A stretch of DNA of 64,000 nucleotides from contig NZ_SMLL01000006.1 of the NCBI RefSeq assembly GCF_004681965.1, positions 310,001-374,000 of the forward strand, read 5' to 3'. This DNA comes from Ramlibacter rhizophilus (GTDB lineage Bacteria; Pseudomonadota; Gammaproteobacteria; Burkholderiales; Burkholderiaceae_C). Under the pieces are notes generated by a model. The model saw nothing but the letters and a program-made list of their open reading frames with translations, was not told where the DNA came from and made no database searches. Of the stretch, positions 17,263 to 24,918 are shown one piece after another (positions within the stretch are counted from its first letter, which is position 1; the number at the start of each line of letters is the position of its first letter). A program made the position numbers and the translations under genes.

Positions 17263-17294
17263 CGTTCCAGCACGCCCCAAAGGGGGCGGCGGCG

Positions 17295-18764
17295 TCACGC
17301 CGCCGTCCCCCAATGCGGGATGTGATGGGAGCCCAGGGACATCGCGACGTTCTTCGGCTCCAGGAACACCTCGTAGCTCCAGGTGCCGCCCTCGCGGCCG
17401 GTGCCCGAGGCCTTGGTGCCGCCGAAGGGCTGGCGCAGGTCGCGCACGTTCTGGCTGTTGACGAAGCACATGCCGGCCTCGATGGCCGCCGCCACGCGCA
17501 GCGCCCGGCCGGCGTTCTCGGTGAACACGTAGCTGGACAGGCCGTAGTCGATGTCGTTGGCGATGCGGATGGCGTCGGCTTCATCCGTGAAGGGGATGAG
17601 GCAGGCCACCGGCCCGAAGATCTCGTCCTGCGCGATCTTCATGCGGTTGTCCACGTCGGCGAAGACCGTGGGCAGGACGTAATTGCCCTTCTTCACGCGG
17701 TCGGGCACCGACGGCGCATCGAGGCCGCCGCACAGCAGCGTCGCGCCTTCCTTGGGCCCCAGCTCGATGTAGCTGCGCACCTTGGCCAGGTGCGCCTGCG
17801 AGATCATGGGGCCGACGATGGTCTTCTCGTCCAGCGGATCGCCCACGGTGATGTTCTTCGCCCGCGCAACGAACTTCTGCACGAAGTCGGCGTAGATGCT
17901 TTTCTGCACCAGGATGCGGCTGCCCGCGGTGCAGCGCTCGCCGTTGTTGGAGAAGATCATGAACACCGCGGCGTCCAGCGCGCGGTCGAGGTTGGCGTCG
18001 TCGAAGATCACGAAGGGGCTCTTGCCGCCCAGCTCCATGCTGAACTTCTTGAGGCCCGCTTCCTTGACGATGCGGTTGCCCGTCGCGGTGGAGCCGGTGA
18101 AGGAGATGGCCCGCACGTCGCGGTGGCGCACCAGCGGCTCGCCCGCCTCCTTGCCGTAGCCGTGCACGAGGTTCAGCACCCCGGGCGGAATTCCGGCCTC
18201 CAGGGCCAGCTCGCCCAGGCGCGCGGCGGTCATCGGCGAGAGCTCGCTCATCTTCAGCACGGCGGTGTTGCCGAAGGCGAGGCACGGCGCGACCTTCCAG
18301 GTGGCGGTCATGAAGGGCACGTTCCAGGGCGAGACCAGCGCGCACACGCCCACCGGGTGGAAGAGCGTGTAGTTCAGGTGCGTCTCGGTGGGATAGGTGT
18401 GGCCGTCCACCCGCGTGCACATCTCGGCGAAATAGTAGAAGTTGTCCGCCGCGCGCGGCACCAGCTGCTTGCCGGTCTGCGCGATCACCTGGCCGGTGTC
18501 GTTGGTCTCGGTCTGCGACAGCTCGGGCACGTGCTGGGCGATCAGGTCGCCCAGCTTGCGCACGAGCTTCGCGCGTTGGGGCGCCGGCAGGCCCGCCCAC
18601 TTGGGAAATGCCTCCTTCGCGGCGGCGACGGCGGCGTTGACTTCCGCCTCGCCGCCGCTGGCCACCTCGGCCAGCACCTCCTGCGTGGCCGGGTTCACGG
18701 TGTCGAAATAGTCGCGGCCGGCCACCGGCTTGCCGTCGATCAGGTGGTTGATGCGCTGTGTCAT
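17295..18764 (-). CDS. hpaE: 5-Carboxymethyl-2-hydroxymuconate semialdehyde dehydrogenase
   Basis: 489 residues of the NAD-dependent aldehyde dehydrogenase superfamily. The catalytic Glu lies in SMELGGKSPFVIF and the catalytic Cys in NNGERCTAGSRILV; FTGSTATGNRI is the nucleotide-binding turn. It oxidises the semialdehyde made by HpaD to the acid. The C-terminal NVRDLRQPFGGTKASGTGREGG is characteristic of HpaE. The ATG at 18764 overlaps the stop of hpaG2 by 4 bp; the frame extends 25 codons upstream into that gene, which I reject. Confidence 0.92.
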   Translation of the reverse strand: MTQRINHLIDGKPVAGRDYFDTVNPATQEVLAEVASGGEAEVNAAVAAAKEAFPKWAGLPAPQRAKLVRKLGDLIAQHVPELSQTETNDTGQVIAQTGKQLVPRAADNFYYFAEMCTRVDGHTYPTETHLNYTLFHPVGVCALVSPWNVPFMTATWKVAPCLAFGNTAVLKMSELSPMTAARLGELALEAGIPPGVLNLVHGYGKEAGEPLVRHRDVRAISFTGSTATGNRIVKEAGLKKFSMELGGKSPFVIFDDANLDRALDAAVFMIFSNNGERCTAGSRILVQKSIYADFVQKFVARAKNITVGDPLDEKTIVGPMISQAHLAKVRSYIELGPKEGATLLCGGLDAPSVPDRVKKGNYVLPTVFADVDNRMKIAQDEIFGPVACLIPFTDEADAIRIANDIDYGLSSYVFTENAGRALRVAAAIEAGMCFVNSQNVRDLRQPFGGTKASGTGREGGTWSYEVFLEPKNVAMSLGSHHIPHWGTAA

Positions 18765-19519
18765 TCGCTGCCCTCGATGGTGTTCATGAGGGCGCCCAGG
18801 CCCTCGATTTCCGTGACGACGACGTCGCCGGGCCGGCAATCGACCACGCCGTCGGGCGTGCCGGTGAGGATCAGGTCACCAGGCCGAAGCGTCATGAAGC
18901 CGGAGAAGTATTCGACGAGGAAAGGCACGTCGAAGATCATGTCTTTCGTGTTGCCGCTCTGCGTGACCTTGCCGTTGACGGTGGTGCGCAGCGCCAGGGC
19001 CATGGGGTCGGGCACGTCCCCGCGGTCCACCAGCCACGGCCCCAGCGGCGTGGCGCCGTCGCGGTTCTTCACCCGCAGGTTGGGGCGGTACCAGTTTTCC
19101 AGGTAGTCGCGGATCGCGTAGTCGTTGGCGACCGAGTAGCCGGCGATGAAGTCGTAGGCATCGCCGCGCCGCACCCGGCGCGCGGTGCGGCCGATCACCA
19201 CGGCGAGCTCGCACTCGTAGTGCATGAAGTTCACCCCGGCGGGGCGCCGCGTGGTGCGGCGGTGGCCATTGAGCACGCGATCGCTGCCCTTGATGAAGGC
19301 GAGCGGCTCCTCCGGCGCCTTGAATTCCAGCTCCTTGGCATGGTCGGCGTAATTCAGGCCCAGGGCAAAGATGGTGCGCGGCGGGGCGACGGGTTCCAGC
19401 GGCGGCAGCCACTGCACGGCTTCGGGTGCGAGCAGGCGCCCGTCCGGCAGCAGGACCTGGCCGTCCCGTTCGGTGGCACGTTGGACCTGGCCGTCCACGA
19501 TGACGCGGGCGTGCTTCAT
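18761..19519 (-). CDS. hpaG2: Fumarylacetoacetate-hydrolase-fold HpaG subunit 2 (isomerase/decarboxylase)
   Basis: 252 residues of the FAH-fold family. FALGLNYADHAKELEFKAPEEP and the metal-binding HYECELAVVIGRTARRV are visible, with GYSVANDYAIRDYLENWYRPN and LTGTPDGVV toward the end. HpaG decarboxylates 5-oxopent-3-ene-1,2,5-tricarboxylate and isomerises the product. In E. coli the two homologous domains are one polypeptide; here they are separate overlapping genes and this is the longer, C-terminal-type half. It overlaps hpaG1 and hpaE by 4 bp each. Confidence 0.88.
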   Translation of the reverse strand: MKHARVIVDGQVQRATERDGQVLLPDGRLLAPEAVQWLPPLEPVAPPRTIFALGLNYADHAKELEFKAPEEPLAFIKGSDRVLNGHRRTTRRPAGVNFMHYECELAVVIGRTARRVRRGDAYDFIAGYSVANDYAIRDYLENWYRPNLRVKNRDGATPLGPWLVDRGDVPDPMALALRTTVNGKVTQSGNTKDMIFDVPFLVEYFSGFMTLRPGDLILTGTPDGVVDCRPGDVVVTEIEGLGALMNTIEGSE

Positions 19520-20133
19520 GCGGCCTCCTGCTCGACGGTGTGACGCAGCACGCCCAGCCCGGGCGCGCTCAGTTCCACGGTATCACCGGCGCGCACGCGC
19601 GGGCGCTGCGCCTCGCAGCCGAGCATGAGGAGCTCGCCCTCGCCCAGCGTCATGAACTCGCTGACATCGGCCAGCAGCTGCGCGGGCGGACGCACCAGCG
19701 CGTCGAAGCGCACGGTCTGGCGCAGCTCGCCGTTGACGCGCACCTCCAGCGCGAGCGCAGCCGGGTCATCGACCGGGGCCGCCGTCTCGCCCAGGCCGAG
19801 CGAGCGGTCGAAGCAGCGCTGCTTGACGGCCGGGCGGAAGAAGCTCGCGTGCGGCAGCGACACGTCGTTGACCAGCACCCAGCCGCCGACCACGCCGGGC
19901 GCGGCCATGACCATGGCGAGCGTGGCGCCGACCTCGACCTCCTCGACCCCCTGGGGAATGACGATGGCTTCGCCGGGAGCACACCAGGTATTGGCGGGCT
20001 TGACGTAGAGCACCGGCGCCTTGGGCGGAGCCTTGTACGGCGCCTCGTGCATGCGCGCACCCAGTGCCTCGTGCTCACTGCGGAAGTTCATCAGCGTGCC
20101 GTACACGGCGCCCGCTGGACGGAAAGGACTCAT
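19516..20133 (-). CDS. hpaG1: Fumarylacetoacetate-hydrolase-fold HpaG subunit 1 (decarboxylase half)
   Basis: 205 residues corresponding to the N-terminal domain of fused HpaG. VYGTLMNFRSEHEALG opens the domain; VYVKP-like VLYVKPANTWC and VEVGATLAMVM contain the acidic metal ligand, and GWVLVNDVSLPHASFFRP the middle strand. It is expected to pair with HpaG2 to form the active decarboxylase/isomerase. It overlaps hpaR (ATGA, 20130-20133) and hpaG2 (4 bp), fixing the stoichiometry through coupled translation. Confidence 0.87.
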   Translation of the reverse strand: MSPFRPAGAVYGTLMNFRSEHEALGARMHEAPYKAPPKAPVLYVKPANTWCAPGEAIVIPQGVEEVEVGATLAMVMAAPGVVGGWVLVNDVSLPHASFFRPAVKQRCFDRSLGLGETAAPVDDPAALALEVRVNGELRQTVRFDALVRPPAQLLADVSEFMTLGEGELLMLGCEAQRPRVRAGDTVELSAPGLGVLRHTVEQEAA

Positions 20134-20564
20134 TCGGGTTTCTCCAGTTCGATGACCTGGTCCAGCAGCTCGTAAAGCTGGCGCAGGTTCTGCTTGCCCA
20201 GGGACTTCTCCATCCAGGCGTAGTGGGCTTCCACGGCGCTCGACAGCGTCTCCACCAGCGCCAGCCCGCGGGGCGTGGCCCGCACGACCGTGCGCCGCTG
20301 GTCGGCCGCGTCGCGCTCGCGGGTGATGAGCCCGTCGCGTTCCATGCGCGCCAGCATGCCGGTGAGGCTGGGCCCGAGGATGAAAGCCTCGCGCGCCACG
20401 CGCCCCGTCTCCACCGTGCCGTGCTCGCCCAGCACGCGCAGCACGCGCCACTGCTGGTCCGACAGGCCGTGCTCGCGCAGGCTGGGCCGCGTGTGGGCCA
20501 TGACGGCTTCGCGCGCCTGCAGCAGCAGGCGCGGGAGGTTGCGGTGGGCGAAGCGAGGGGCCAT
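20130..20564 (-). CDS. hpaR: Homoprotocatechuate operon regulator, MarR family
   Basis: 144 residues with the winged-helix layout of MarR proteins: RPSLREHGLSDQQWRVLRVL opens the DNA-binding domain, LTGMLARMERDGLITRERD is the recognition helix and start of the wing, and RRTVVRATPRGLAL the wing end. HpaR of E. coli represses the meta-cleavage operon and is released by homoprotocatechuate-type ligands. Here it is the first gene of the operon it should control, so autoregulation is expected. A perfect 12-bp palindrome lies 17 bp before its start codon. Confidence 0.9.
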   Translation of the reverse strand: MAPRFAHRNLPRLLLQAREAVMAHTRPSLREHGLSDQQWRVLRVLGEHGTVETGRVAREAFILGPSLTGMLARMERDGLITRERDAADQRRTVVRATPRGLALVETLSSAVEAHYAWMEKSLGKQNLRQLYELLDQVIELEKPE

Positions 20565-20580
20565 GGTGGCGGTGAATTGA

Positions 20581-20592
20581 TTAACATGTTAA
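20581..20592. promoter_or_regulatory. Perfect palindrome TTAACATGTTAA, probable HpaR operator
   Basis: TTAACATGTTAA is an exact 12-bp inverted repeat 17 bp upstream of the hpaR ATG, in a distinctly AT-rich patch of otherwise GC-rich DNA and within the hpaR-radA divergent gap. Size, symmetry and AT-richness are as expected for a MarR-family operator, and it would overlap the hpa promoter. Whether it also touches radA transcription, whose -10-like element is 53 bp away, is open. Confidence 0.6.
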
Positions 20593-20644
20593 ATGAAACG
20601 GCCGCCATGTCCAGACCAGGGGCATCGGGCCTGGCCCAGCCGGT

Positions 20645-20650
20645 GACAAT
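20645..20650 (+). promoter_or_regulatory. -10-like GACAAT before radA
   Basis: TGACAAT ends at 20650, 8 nt before the radA ATG, with only CCCGCCCC between. A transcript from it would have about 2 nt of leader. No good -35 is visible. Confidence 0.35.
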
Positions 20651-20658
20651 CCCGCCCC

Positions 20659-22038
20659 ATGGCCAAGGAAAAAACCGTCTTCACCTGTACCGAGTGCGGG
20701 GGAACCAGCCCACGCTGGCTCGGCAAGTGCCCCGCCTGCGAGGCCTGGAACACGCTGGTGGAAACGGTGGCCGAGTCCTCGTCCGGCGCGGCGCGCAACC
20801 GCTTCGCGCCGCTGGCCGGCTCGGCGGCGGTCGCGGTGCTGGCCGACATCGAGGCGGCCGAGGTCGCGCGCACGCCCACCGGCATCGACGAGCTCGACCG
20901 CGTGCTGGGTGGCGGCATCGTCGAGGGCGGTGTGGTGCTGATCGGCGGCGACCCGGGCATCGGCAAATCGACCTTGCTGCTGCAGGCGCTCGATGGGCTG
21001 CAGCGGGCGCAGGTCCCGACGCTCTACGTGACGGGCGAGGAGTCGGGCGCGCAGGTCGCGCTGCGTTCGCGCCGGCTGGGTCTGGACCACTCGCAGGTGA
21101 AGGTGCTGGCCGAGATCCAGCTGGAAAAGATCCTGGCCACGCTGGCATCCAGCCAGCCGGCCGTGGCGGTGATCGACTCCATCCAGACCGTGTATTCCGA
21201 CCAGCTCACGTCCGCGCCGGGCTCCGTGGCCCAGGTGCGCGAATGCGCCGCGCACCTCACGCGCGCGGCCAAGGCAGGCGGAACGACCGTGGTGCTGGTC
21301 GGCCACGTCACCAAGGAAGGCGCGCTTGCCGGCCCGCGCGTGCTGGAGCACATGGTGGACACGGTGCTGTACTTCGAGGGCGACACGCATTCGAGCTTCC
21401 GCCTCGTGCGCGCCATCAAGAACCGCTTCGGCGCCGTCAACGAGATCGGCGTCTTCGCCATGACCGAGCGCGGCCTCAAGGGCGTGGCCAACCCCAGCGC
21501 CATCTTCCTGTCCCAGCACAGCGAGCCGGTGCCGGGCAGCTGCGTGCTGGTGACGCTGGAGGGCACGCGGCCGATGCTGGTGGAGATCCAGGCCCTGGTG
21601 GACAGCGGCGGGCCCAGCCCGCGCCGTCTCTCTGTGGGCCTGGAGCGGGACCGGCTTGCCATGCTGCTGGCGGTGCTGCACCGCCACGCCGGCGTGGCCT
21701 GCATGGACCAGGACGTGTTCGTCAACGCCGTGGGCGGCGTTCGCATCAGCGAGCCGGCGGCGGACCTGGCGGTCATGCTGGCGATCACCTCGTCCCTGCG
21801 GGGGCGGGCGCTGCCCAAGGGATTCCTGGCCTTCGGCGAAGTGGGCCTGGCCGGCGAGGTGCGGCCCGCGCCGCGCGGCCAGGAGCGCCTGCGGGAAGCG
21901 GCCAAGCTGGGCTTTTCGGTGGCGGTGGTGCCAAGGGCCAATGCGCCGAAAAAGGGCAGCCGGGAGCTGGAGGGGCTCACGATCCACCCGGTCGAGCGCA
22001 TCGAGGAGGCCATGGAGGTGGTGCGCGGGCTGGCGTGA
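20659..22038 (+). CDS. radA: DNA repair protein RadA
   Basis: 459 residues, full length. The N-terminal zinc finger has the pattern FTCTECG...CPACEAW (two CxxC pairs). Walker A GGDPGIGKST with Lys103 lies in the RecA-like ATPase core, and the RadA-specific KNRFG box starts at Lys254 (KNRFGAVNEIG). The C-terminal Lon-protease-like domain without catalytic residues is present (SLRGRALPKGFLAFGEVGLAGEVR). RadA is a DnaB-like helicase that drives branch migration in recombination. It diverges from hpaR. Confidence 0.95.
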   Translation: MAKEKTVFTCTECGGTSPRWLGKCPACEAWNTLVETVAESSSGAARNRFAPLAGSAAVAVLADIEAAEVARTPTGIDELDRVLGGGIVEGGVVLIGGDPGIGKSTLLLQALDGLQRAQVPTLYVTGEESGAQVALRSRRLGLDHSQVKVLAEIQLEKILATLASSQPAVAVIDSIQTVYSDQLTSAPGSVAQVRECAAHLTRAAKAGGTTVVLVGHVTKEGALAGPRVLEHMVDTVLYFEGDTHSSFRLVRAIKNRFGAVNEIGVFAMTERGLKGVANPSAIFLSQHSEPVPGSCVLVTLEGTRPMLVEIQALVDSGGPSPRRLSVGLERDRLAMLLAVLHRHAGVACMDQDVFVNAVGGVRISEPAADLAVMLAITSSLRGRALPKGFLAFGEVGLAGEVRPAPRGQERLREAAKLGFSVAVVPRANAPKKGSRELEGLTIHPVERIEEAMEVVRGLA

Positions 22039-22087
22039 GCGCGCGGGCTACGCAGTCGCCACAGCCGGAGCTCCCCGCGCGGCGCGA

Positions 22088-22093
22088 GACAAT
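22088..22093 (+). promoter_or_regulatory. -10-like GACAAT before the small membrane protein
   Basis: GACAAT ends 7 nt before the ATG at 22101 with CGCGGCC between and no Shine-Dalgarno. It predicts an essentially leaderless mRNA. Confidence 0.35.
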
Positions 22094-22100
22094 CGCGGCC

Positions 22101-22535
22101 ATGAAATTGCAAAGGATTCTGGTCGCCGCGGCCGCCCTGGGCGTGCTCTGGCTTGCATGGCACACGTATGGCGCCCCCGGGCTGGCCGTCGCCGCGAGCG
22201 CCCTCGTCATGTGGCTGCTGCTGCACTTCACCCGACTCATGTACGTGCTCAAGCGTGCCGCCGACCGGCCGGTGGGCTATGTGGGAAGCGCCGTGATGCT
22301 CAACGCGAAGCTCAAGCCCAAGTGCAACCTCATGTACGCCCTGATGCTCACGCGCGCGCTGGGCGAGCAGCTCTCGCCCAAGGACCAGCAGCCCGAAATC
22401 TTCCGCTGGACCGACCCTGGTGGCTCCAGCGTCACCTGCGAGTTCCTGGACGGCAAGCTGGTGAAGTGGACCCTGTACCGGCCGCCGGCCACGGCCGATG
22501 CGTCCGCCCCGGTGGCGAGCCCATCGGCGCACTAA
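22101..22535 (+). CDS. Unrecognised small membrane protein
   Basis: 144 residues. Two hydrophobic segments lie near the N terminus (about residues 5-22 and 28-44), followed by a basic stretch RLMYVLKRAADRP and a cytosolic domain of about 90 residues with AVMLNAKLKPKCNLMYALML and TDPGGSSVTCEFLDGKLVKW. The last 15 residues are low-complexity Pro/Ala/Ser. I recognise no catalytic motif. It sits 62 bp after radA and its stop codon overlaps a TAAAAT hexamer (22533-22538) that probably belongs to ilvE. The alternating hydrophobic pattern of the soluble part suggests a small beta-rich domain. Function unknown. Confidence 0.7.
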   Translation: MKLQRILVAAAALGVLWLAWHTYGAPGLAVAASALVMWLLLHFTRLMYVLKRAADRPVGYVGSAVMLNAKLKPKCNLMYALMLTRALGEQLSPKDQQPEIFRWTDPGGSSVTCEFLDGKLVKWTLYRPPATADASAPVASPSAH

Positions 22536-22538
22536 AAT
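22533..22538 (+). promoter_or_regulatory. -10-like TAAAAT for ilvE
   Basis: TAAAAT overlaps the stop codon of the preceding gene and gives ilvE a leader of about 33 nt containing a GAAGGA Shine-Dalgarno at 22566-22571. No clear -35. Confidence 0.35.
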
Positions 22539-22577
22539 CGCCGGCTTGCTTTCCCCCTGACCCCCGAAGGACGAGAC

Positions 22578-23513
22578 ATGAGCGTTGTTCCCAGCATGGC
22601 CGACCGCGACGGCAAGATCTGGATGGACGGTGAAATGGTCGACTGGCGCGACGCCAAGATCCACGTCCTGAGCCACACCCTGCATTACGGCTGCGGCGCC
22701 TTCGAGGGCGTGCGGGCCTACAACACCGAAGCCGGCACCGCCATCTTCCGCCTGAAGGAGCACACGGACCGCCTCTTCAACAGCGCCAAGATCCTGCGCA
22801 TGGCCATCCCCTTCAGCAAGGAGGAGGTCAACGAGGCGCAGAAGGCGGTGGTGCGGGCCAACAAGCTGGAAAGCTGCTACCTGCGCCCGCTCACCTGGTA
22901 CGGCTCCGAGAAGCTGGGCGTGAGCCCCAAGGGCAACCGGGTCCACCTCATGGTGGCGGCCTGGGCCTGGGGTGCCTACCTGGGCGAAGAGGGCCTCAAG
23001 CGCGGCATCCGCGTGAAGACCTCCAGCTACACCCGCCACCACGTCAACATCACCATGACGCAGGCCAAGGCGGTCTCCAACTACTCCAACTCCATCCTCG
23101 CCAACATGGAGGCCCTGGACGACGGCTACGACGAGGCCCTGCTGCTGGACGCGAGCGGCTTCGTGAGCGAAGGCGCGGGCGAGAACATCTTCGTGGTCAA
23201 GGACGGGAAGATCTACACGCCCGACCTGTCGGCCGGCGCGCTCAACGGCATCACGCGCAACACGGTGTTCCACATCTGCGCCGACCTGGGCCTGGAGATC
23301 GTGCAGAAGCGCATCACGCGCGACGAGATCTACATCGCCGACGAAGCCTTCTTCACCGGCACGGCCGCCGAGGTCACGCCCATCCGCGAACTCGACCGCG
23401 TGCAGATCGGCGCCGGCGCCCGCGGGCCCATCACGGAGAAGATCCAGTCGGCCTTCTTCGACATCGTCAACGGCCGCAACCCCAAGTACGCGGACTGGCT
23501 CACGCGCGTCTGA
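22578..23513 (+). CDS. ilvE: Branched-chain amino-acid aminotransferase
   Basis: 311 residues of fold-type IV PLP enzymes, the usual IlvE length. THTLHYGCGAFEGVRAY near residue 35 is the substrate loop signature; the PLP-binding lysine lies in TMTQAKAVSNYSNS, and EGAGENIFVVKDGKI and FFTGTAAEVTPI complete the class IV pattern. It makes or degrades leucine, isoleucine and valine by exchanging the amino group with glutamate. A GAAGGA Shine-Dalgarno precedes the ATG. The zinc-finger gene follows after 5 bp. Confidence 0.94.
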   Translation: MSVVPSMADRDGKIWMDGEMVDWRDAKIHVLSHTLHYGCGAFEGVRAYNTEAGTAIFRLKEHTDRLFNSAKILRMAIPFSKEEVNEAQKAVVRANKLESCYLRPLTWYGSEKLGVSPKGNRVHLMVAAWAWGAYLGEEGLKRGIRVKTSSYTRHHVNITMTQAKAVSNYSNSILANMEALDDGYDEALLLDASGFVSEGAGENIFVVKDGKIYTPDLSAGALNGITRNTVFHICADLGLEIVQKRITRDEIYIADEAFFTGTAAEVTPIRELDRVQIGAGARGPITEKIQSAFFDIVNGRNPKYADWLTRV

Positions 23514-23518
23514 CGGCC

Positions 23519-23743
23519 ATGAGCACCACCGCCCCCCGCAAGGAAGCCGCCGTCGAGCTGCTGGCCAAGGACCTCAACGGCAACGGCGGCATCTTCTGTC
23601 CCAGCCCCAAGGCCGACATGAAGCTGTGGAACACCCACCCGCGCGTGTACCTGGACGTGGCCACCAGCGGCGAGGCCAAGTGCCCGTACTGCGGCACGGT
23701 GTACAGGCTCAAGGCCGGCGAGCACTTTGGCGGCGGCCACTGA
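23519..23743 (+). CDS. Small zinc-finger (zf-CHCC) protein
   Basis: 74 residues. The C-terminal half has the pattern FCPSPKADMKLWNTHPRVYL followed by AKCPYCGTVYRL, that is Cys, His, Cys and Cys in the CHCC arrangement, the fold shared with the zinc-binding subunit NDUFS6 of complex I. Bacterial members are widespread next to ilvE in betaproteobacteria and have no firm function; a link to respiratory complex assembly is only an analogy. It is tightly linked to ilvE and probably co-transcribed. Confidence 0.85.
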   Translation: MSTTAPRKEAAVELLAKDLNGNGGIFCPSPKADMKLWNTHPRVYLDVATSGEAKCPYCGTVYRLKAGEHFGGGH

Positions 23744-23750
23744 GCTTGCT

Positions 23751-23897
23751 TTCTCCTTCCCCCTCTGGGGGAAGGTCGGGATGGGGGCTGCGCGCGCCGA
23801 CGACCTCACTGGCACGCAAGCCCCCACCCCCACCCTCCCCCAGAGGGGGAGGGGCCTCCTTCTCCTTCCCCCTCTGGGGGAAGGTCGGGATGGGGGC
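23751..23897. repeat. Inverted mosaic repeat touching the waaF start
   Basis: Two direct copies of a 38-bp unit beginning TTCTCCTTCCCCCTCTGGGG and ending GGTCGGGATGGGGGC lie at 23751-23788 and 23860-23897, 109 bp apart. Between them, 23820-23856 is the same unit in reverse orientation (GCCCCCACCCCCACCC...). Each copy has a CCCCCTCTGGGGG-type palindrome. Either direct copy can pair with the inverted one, so RNA would form alternative hairpins. The element fills almost the whole gap and ends 14 bp before the waaF ATG, leaving no Shine-Dalgarno. Confidence 0.85.
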
Positions 23898-23911
23898 CGC
23901 GCGCCCACGAC

Positions 23912-24895
23912 ATGACCCGCTCCCTCGTCATCGCCCCGCAATGGATCGGGGACGCCGTCATGACCGAGCCGCTGATGCGCCGCCTGCATGCACGCGGCGA
24001 GCGGCTCACGGTGGGCGCGCTGCCCTGGGTCGCGCCGGTGTACCGCGCCATGCCGCAGGTGGCCGAGGTCATCGAGTTTCCCTTCCAGCACGGTGGCCTG
24101 CAGTTCGCCGCGCGGCGCCGCCTCGGGCGCGAGCTGCAGGGGCGCTTCGAGACGGCTTATGTGTTGCCCAACTCGCTCAAGAGCGCGCTGCTGCCTTTCC
24201 TCGCCAGCATCCCGCGCCGCGTGGGCTATTTGGGTGAATCCCGCGTCGGCCTGCTCACGCACCGGCTGAAGAACCCCTCGGGCAAGCCGCCCATGGTGGC
24301 CTTCTATTCGGCGCTGAGCGGCGAAGCCGACGTCTCCGGCGACCGGCCCCGCCTGGTGCTGCCCGAAGGCGAGATCGACCGTGTGGCGGCCCTGCACGGC
24401 CTCGCGCCGCAGGGCTACTACACCTTCGCAGCCGGTGCCGAGTTCGGCCCCTCCAAGCGCTGGCCCCCGGAGCACTACGCGGAACTGGCCCGCGGGCTCG
24501 ATGCGCCGGTGCTGCTGCTCGGCTCCGGCAAGGAGGCCGAGCTGTGCCAGGCCATCGCCGACGCCGCGCCGGGCCGCTGCCTCCAGCTCGCCGGCAAGAC
24601 TTCATTAGCCGACGCCTTTGCCCTCATCGCAGGCGCCCGCGCCATGGTGAGCAACGATTCGGGCCTGATGCACGTGGCCGCGGCCTTCGGCGTGCGGCAG
24701 GTGGCCCTCTTCGGCTCCACCAGCCCGCTGCACACACCGCCGCTGAACGAGCGCGCGCAGGTGCTCTGGCTCAAGGACGACCCGACCTACCAGCCGCCGC
24801 TGGACTGCGCGCCCTGCTTCGAGCGCGAATGCCCGCTGGGGCATCACCGGTGTTTGCGGGACCTGTCGGCGCAGCAGGTACTGCGGAGGCTCTGA
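23912..24895 (+). CDS. waaF: Lipopolysaccharide heptosyltransferase II
   Basis: 327 residues of glycosyltransferase family 9. It adds the second heptose to the LPS inner core. The N terminus VIAPQWIGDAVMTEPLMRRL and AYVLPNSLKSALLPFLASIP are typical of WaaF; FAAGAEFGPSKRWPPEHYAEL and NDSGLMHVAAAFGVRQVALFGSTSP contain the nucleotide-sugar binding region, and DCAPCFERECPLGHHRCL the conserved C-terminal cysteines. The start codon is clear by similarity, but no ribosome-binding site precedes it because a repeat reaches to 23897. A 3' neighbour converges after 23 bp. Confidence 0.92.
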   Translation: MTRSLVIAPQWIGDAVMTEPLMRRLHARGERLTVGALPWVAPVYRAMPQVAEVIEFPFQHGGLQFAARRRLGRELQGRFETAYVLPNSLKSALLPFLASIPRRVGYLGESRVGLLTHRLKNPSGKPPMVAFYSALSGEADVSGDRPRLVLPEGEIDRVAALHGLAPQGYYTFAAGAEFGPSKRWPPEHYAELARGLDAPVLLLGSGKEAELCQAIADAAPGRCLQLAGKTSLADAFALIAGARAMVSNDSGLMHVAAAFGVRQVALFGSTSPLHTPPLNERAQVLWLKDDPTYQPPLDCAPCFERECPLGHHRCLRDLSAQQVLRRL

Positions 24896-24918
24896 GCCGC
24901 GCGCGGGTCGGCCTGGCT

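Noticed and set aside
17061..17273. N-terminal extension of HpaD made of PPPQPSPRG-like repeats
   Set aside because: It is the translation of the palindromic array; HpaD homology and a Shine-Dalgarno support the ATG at 17060.
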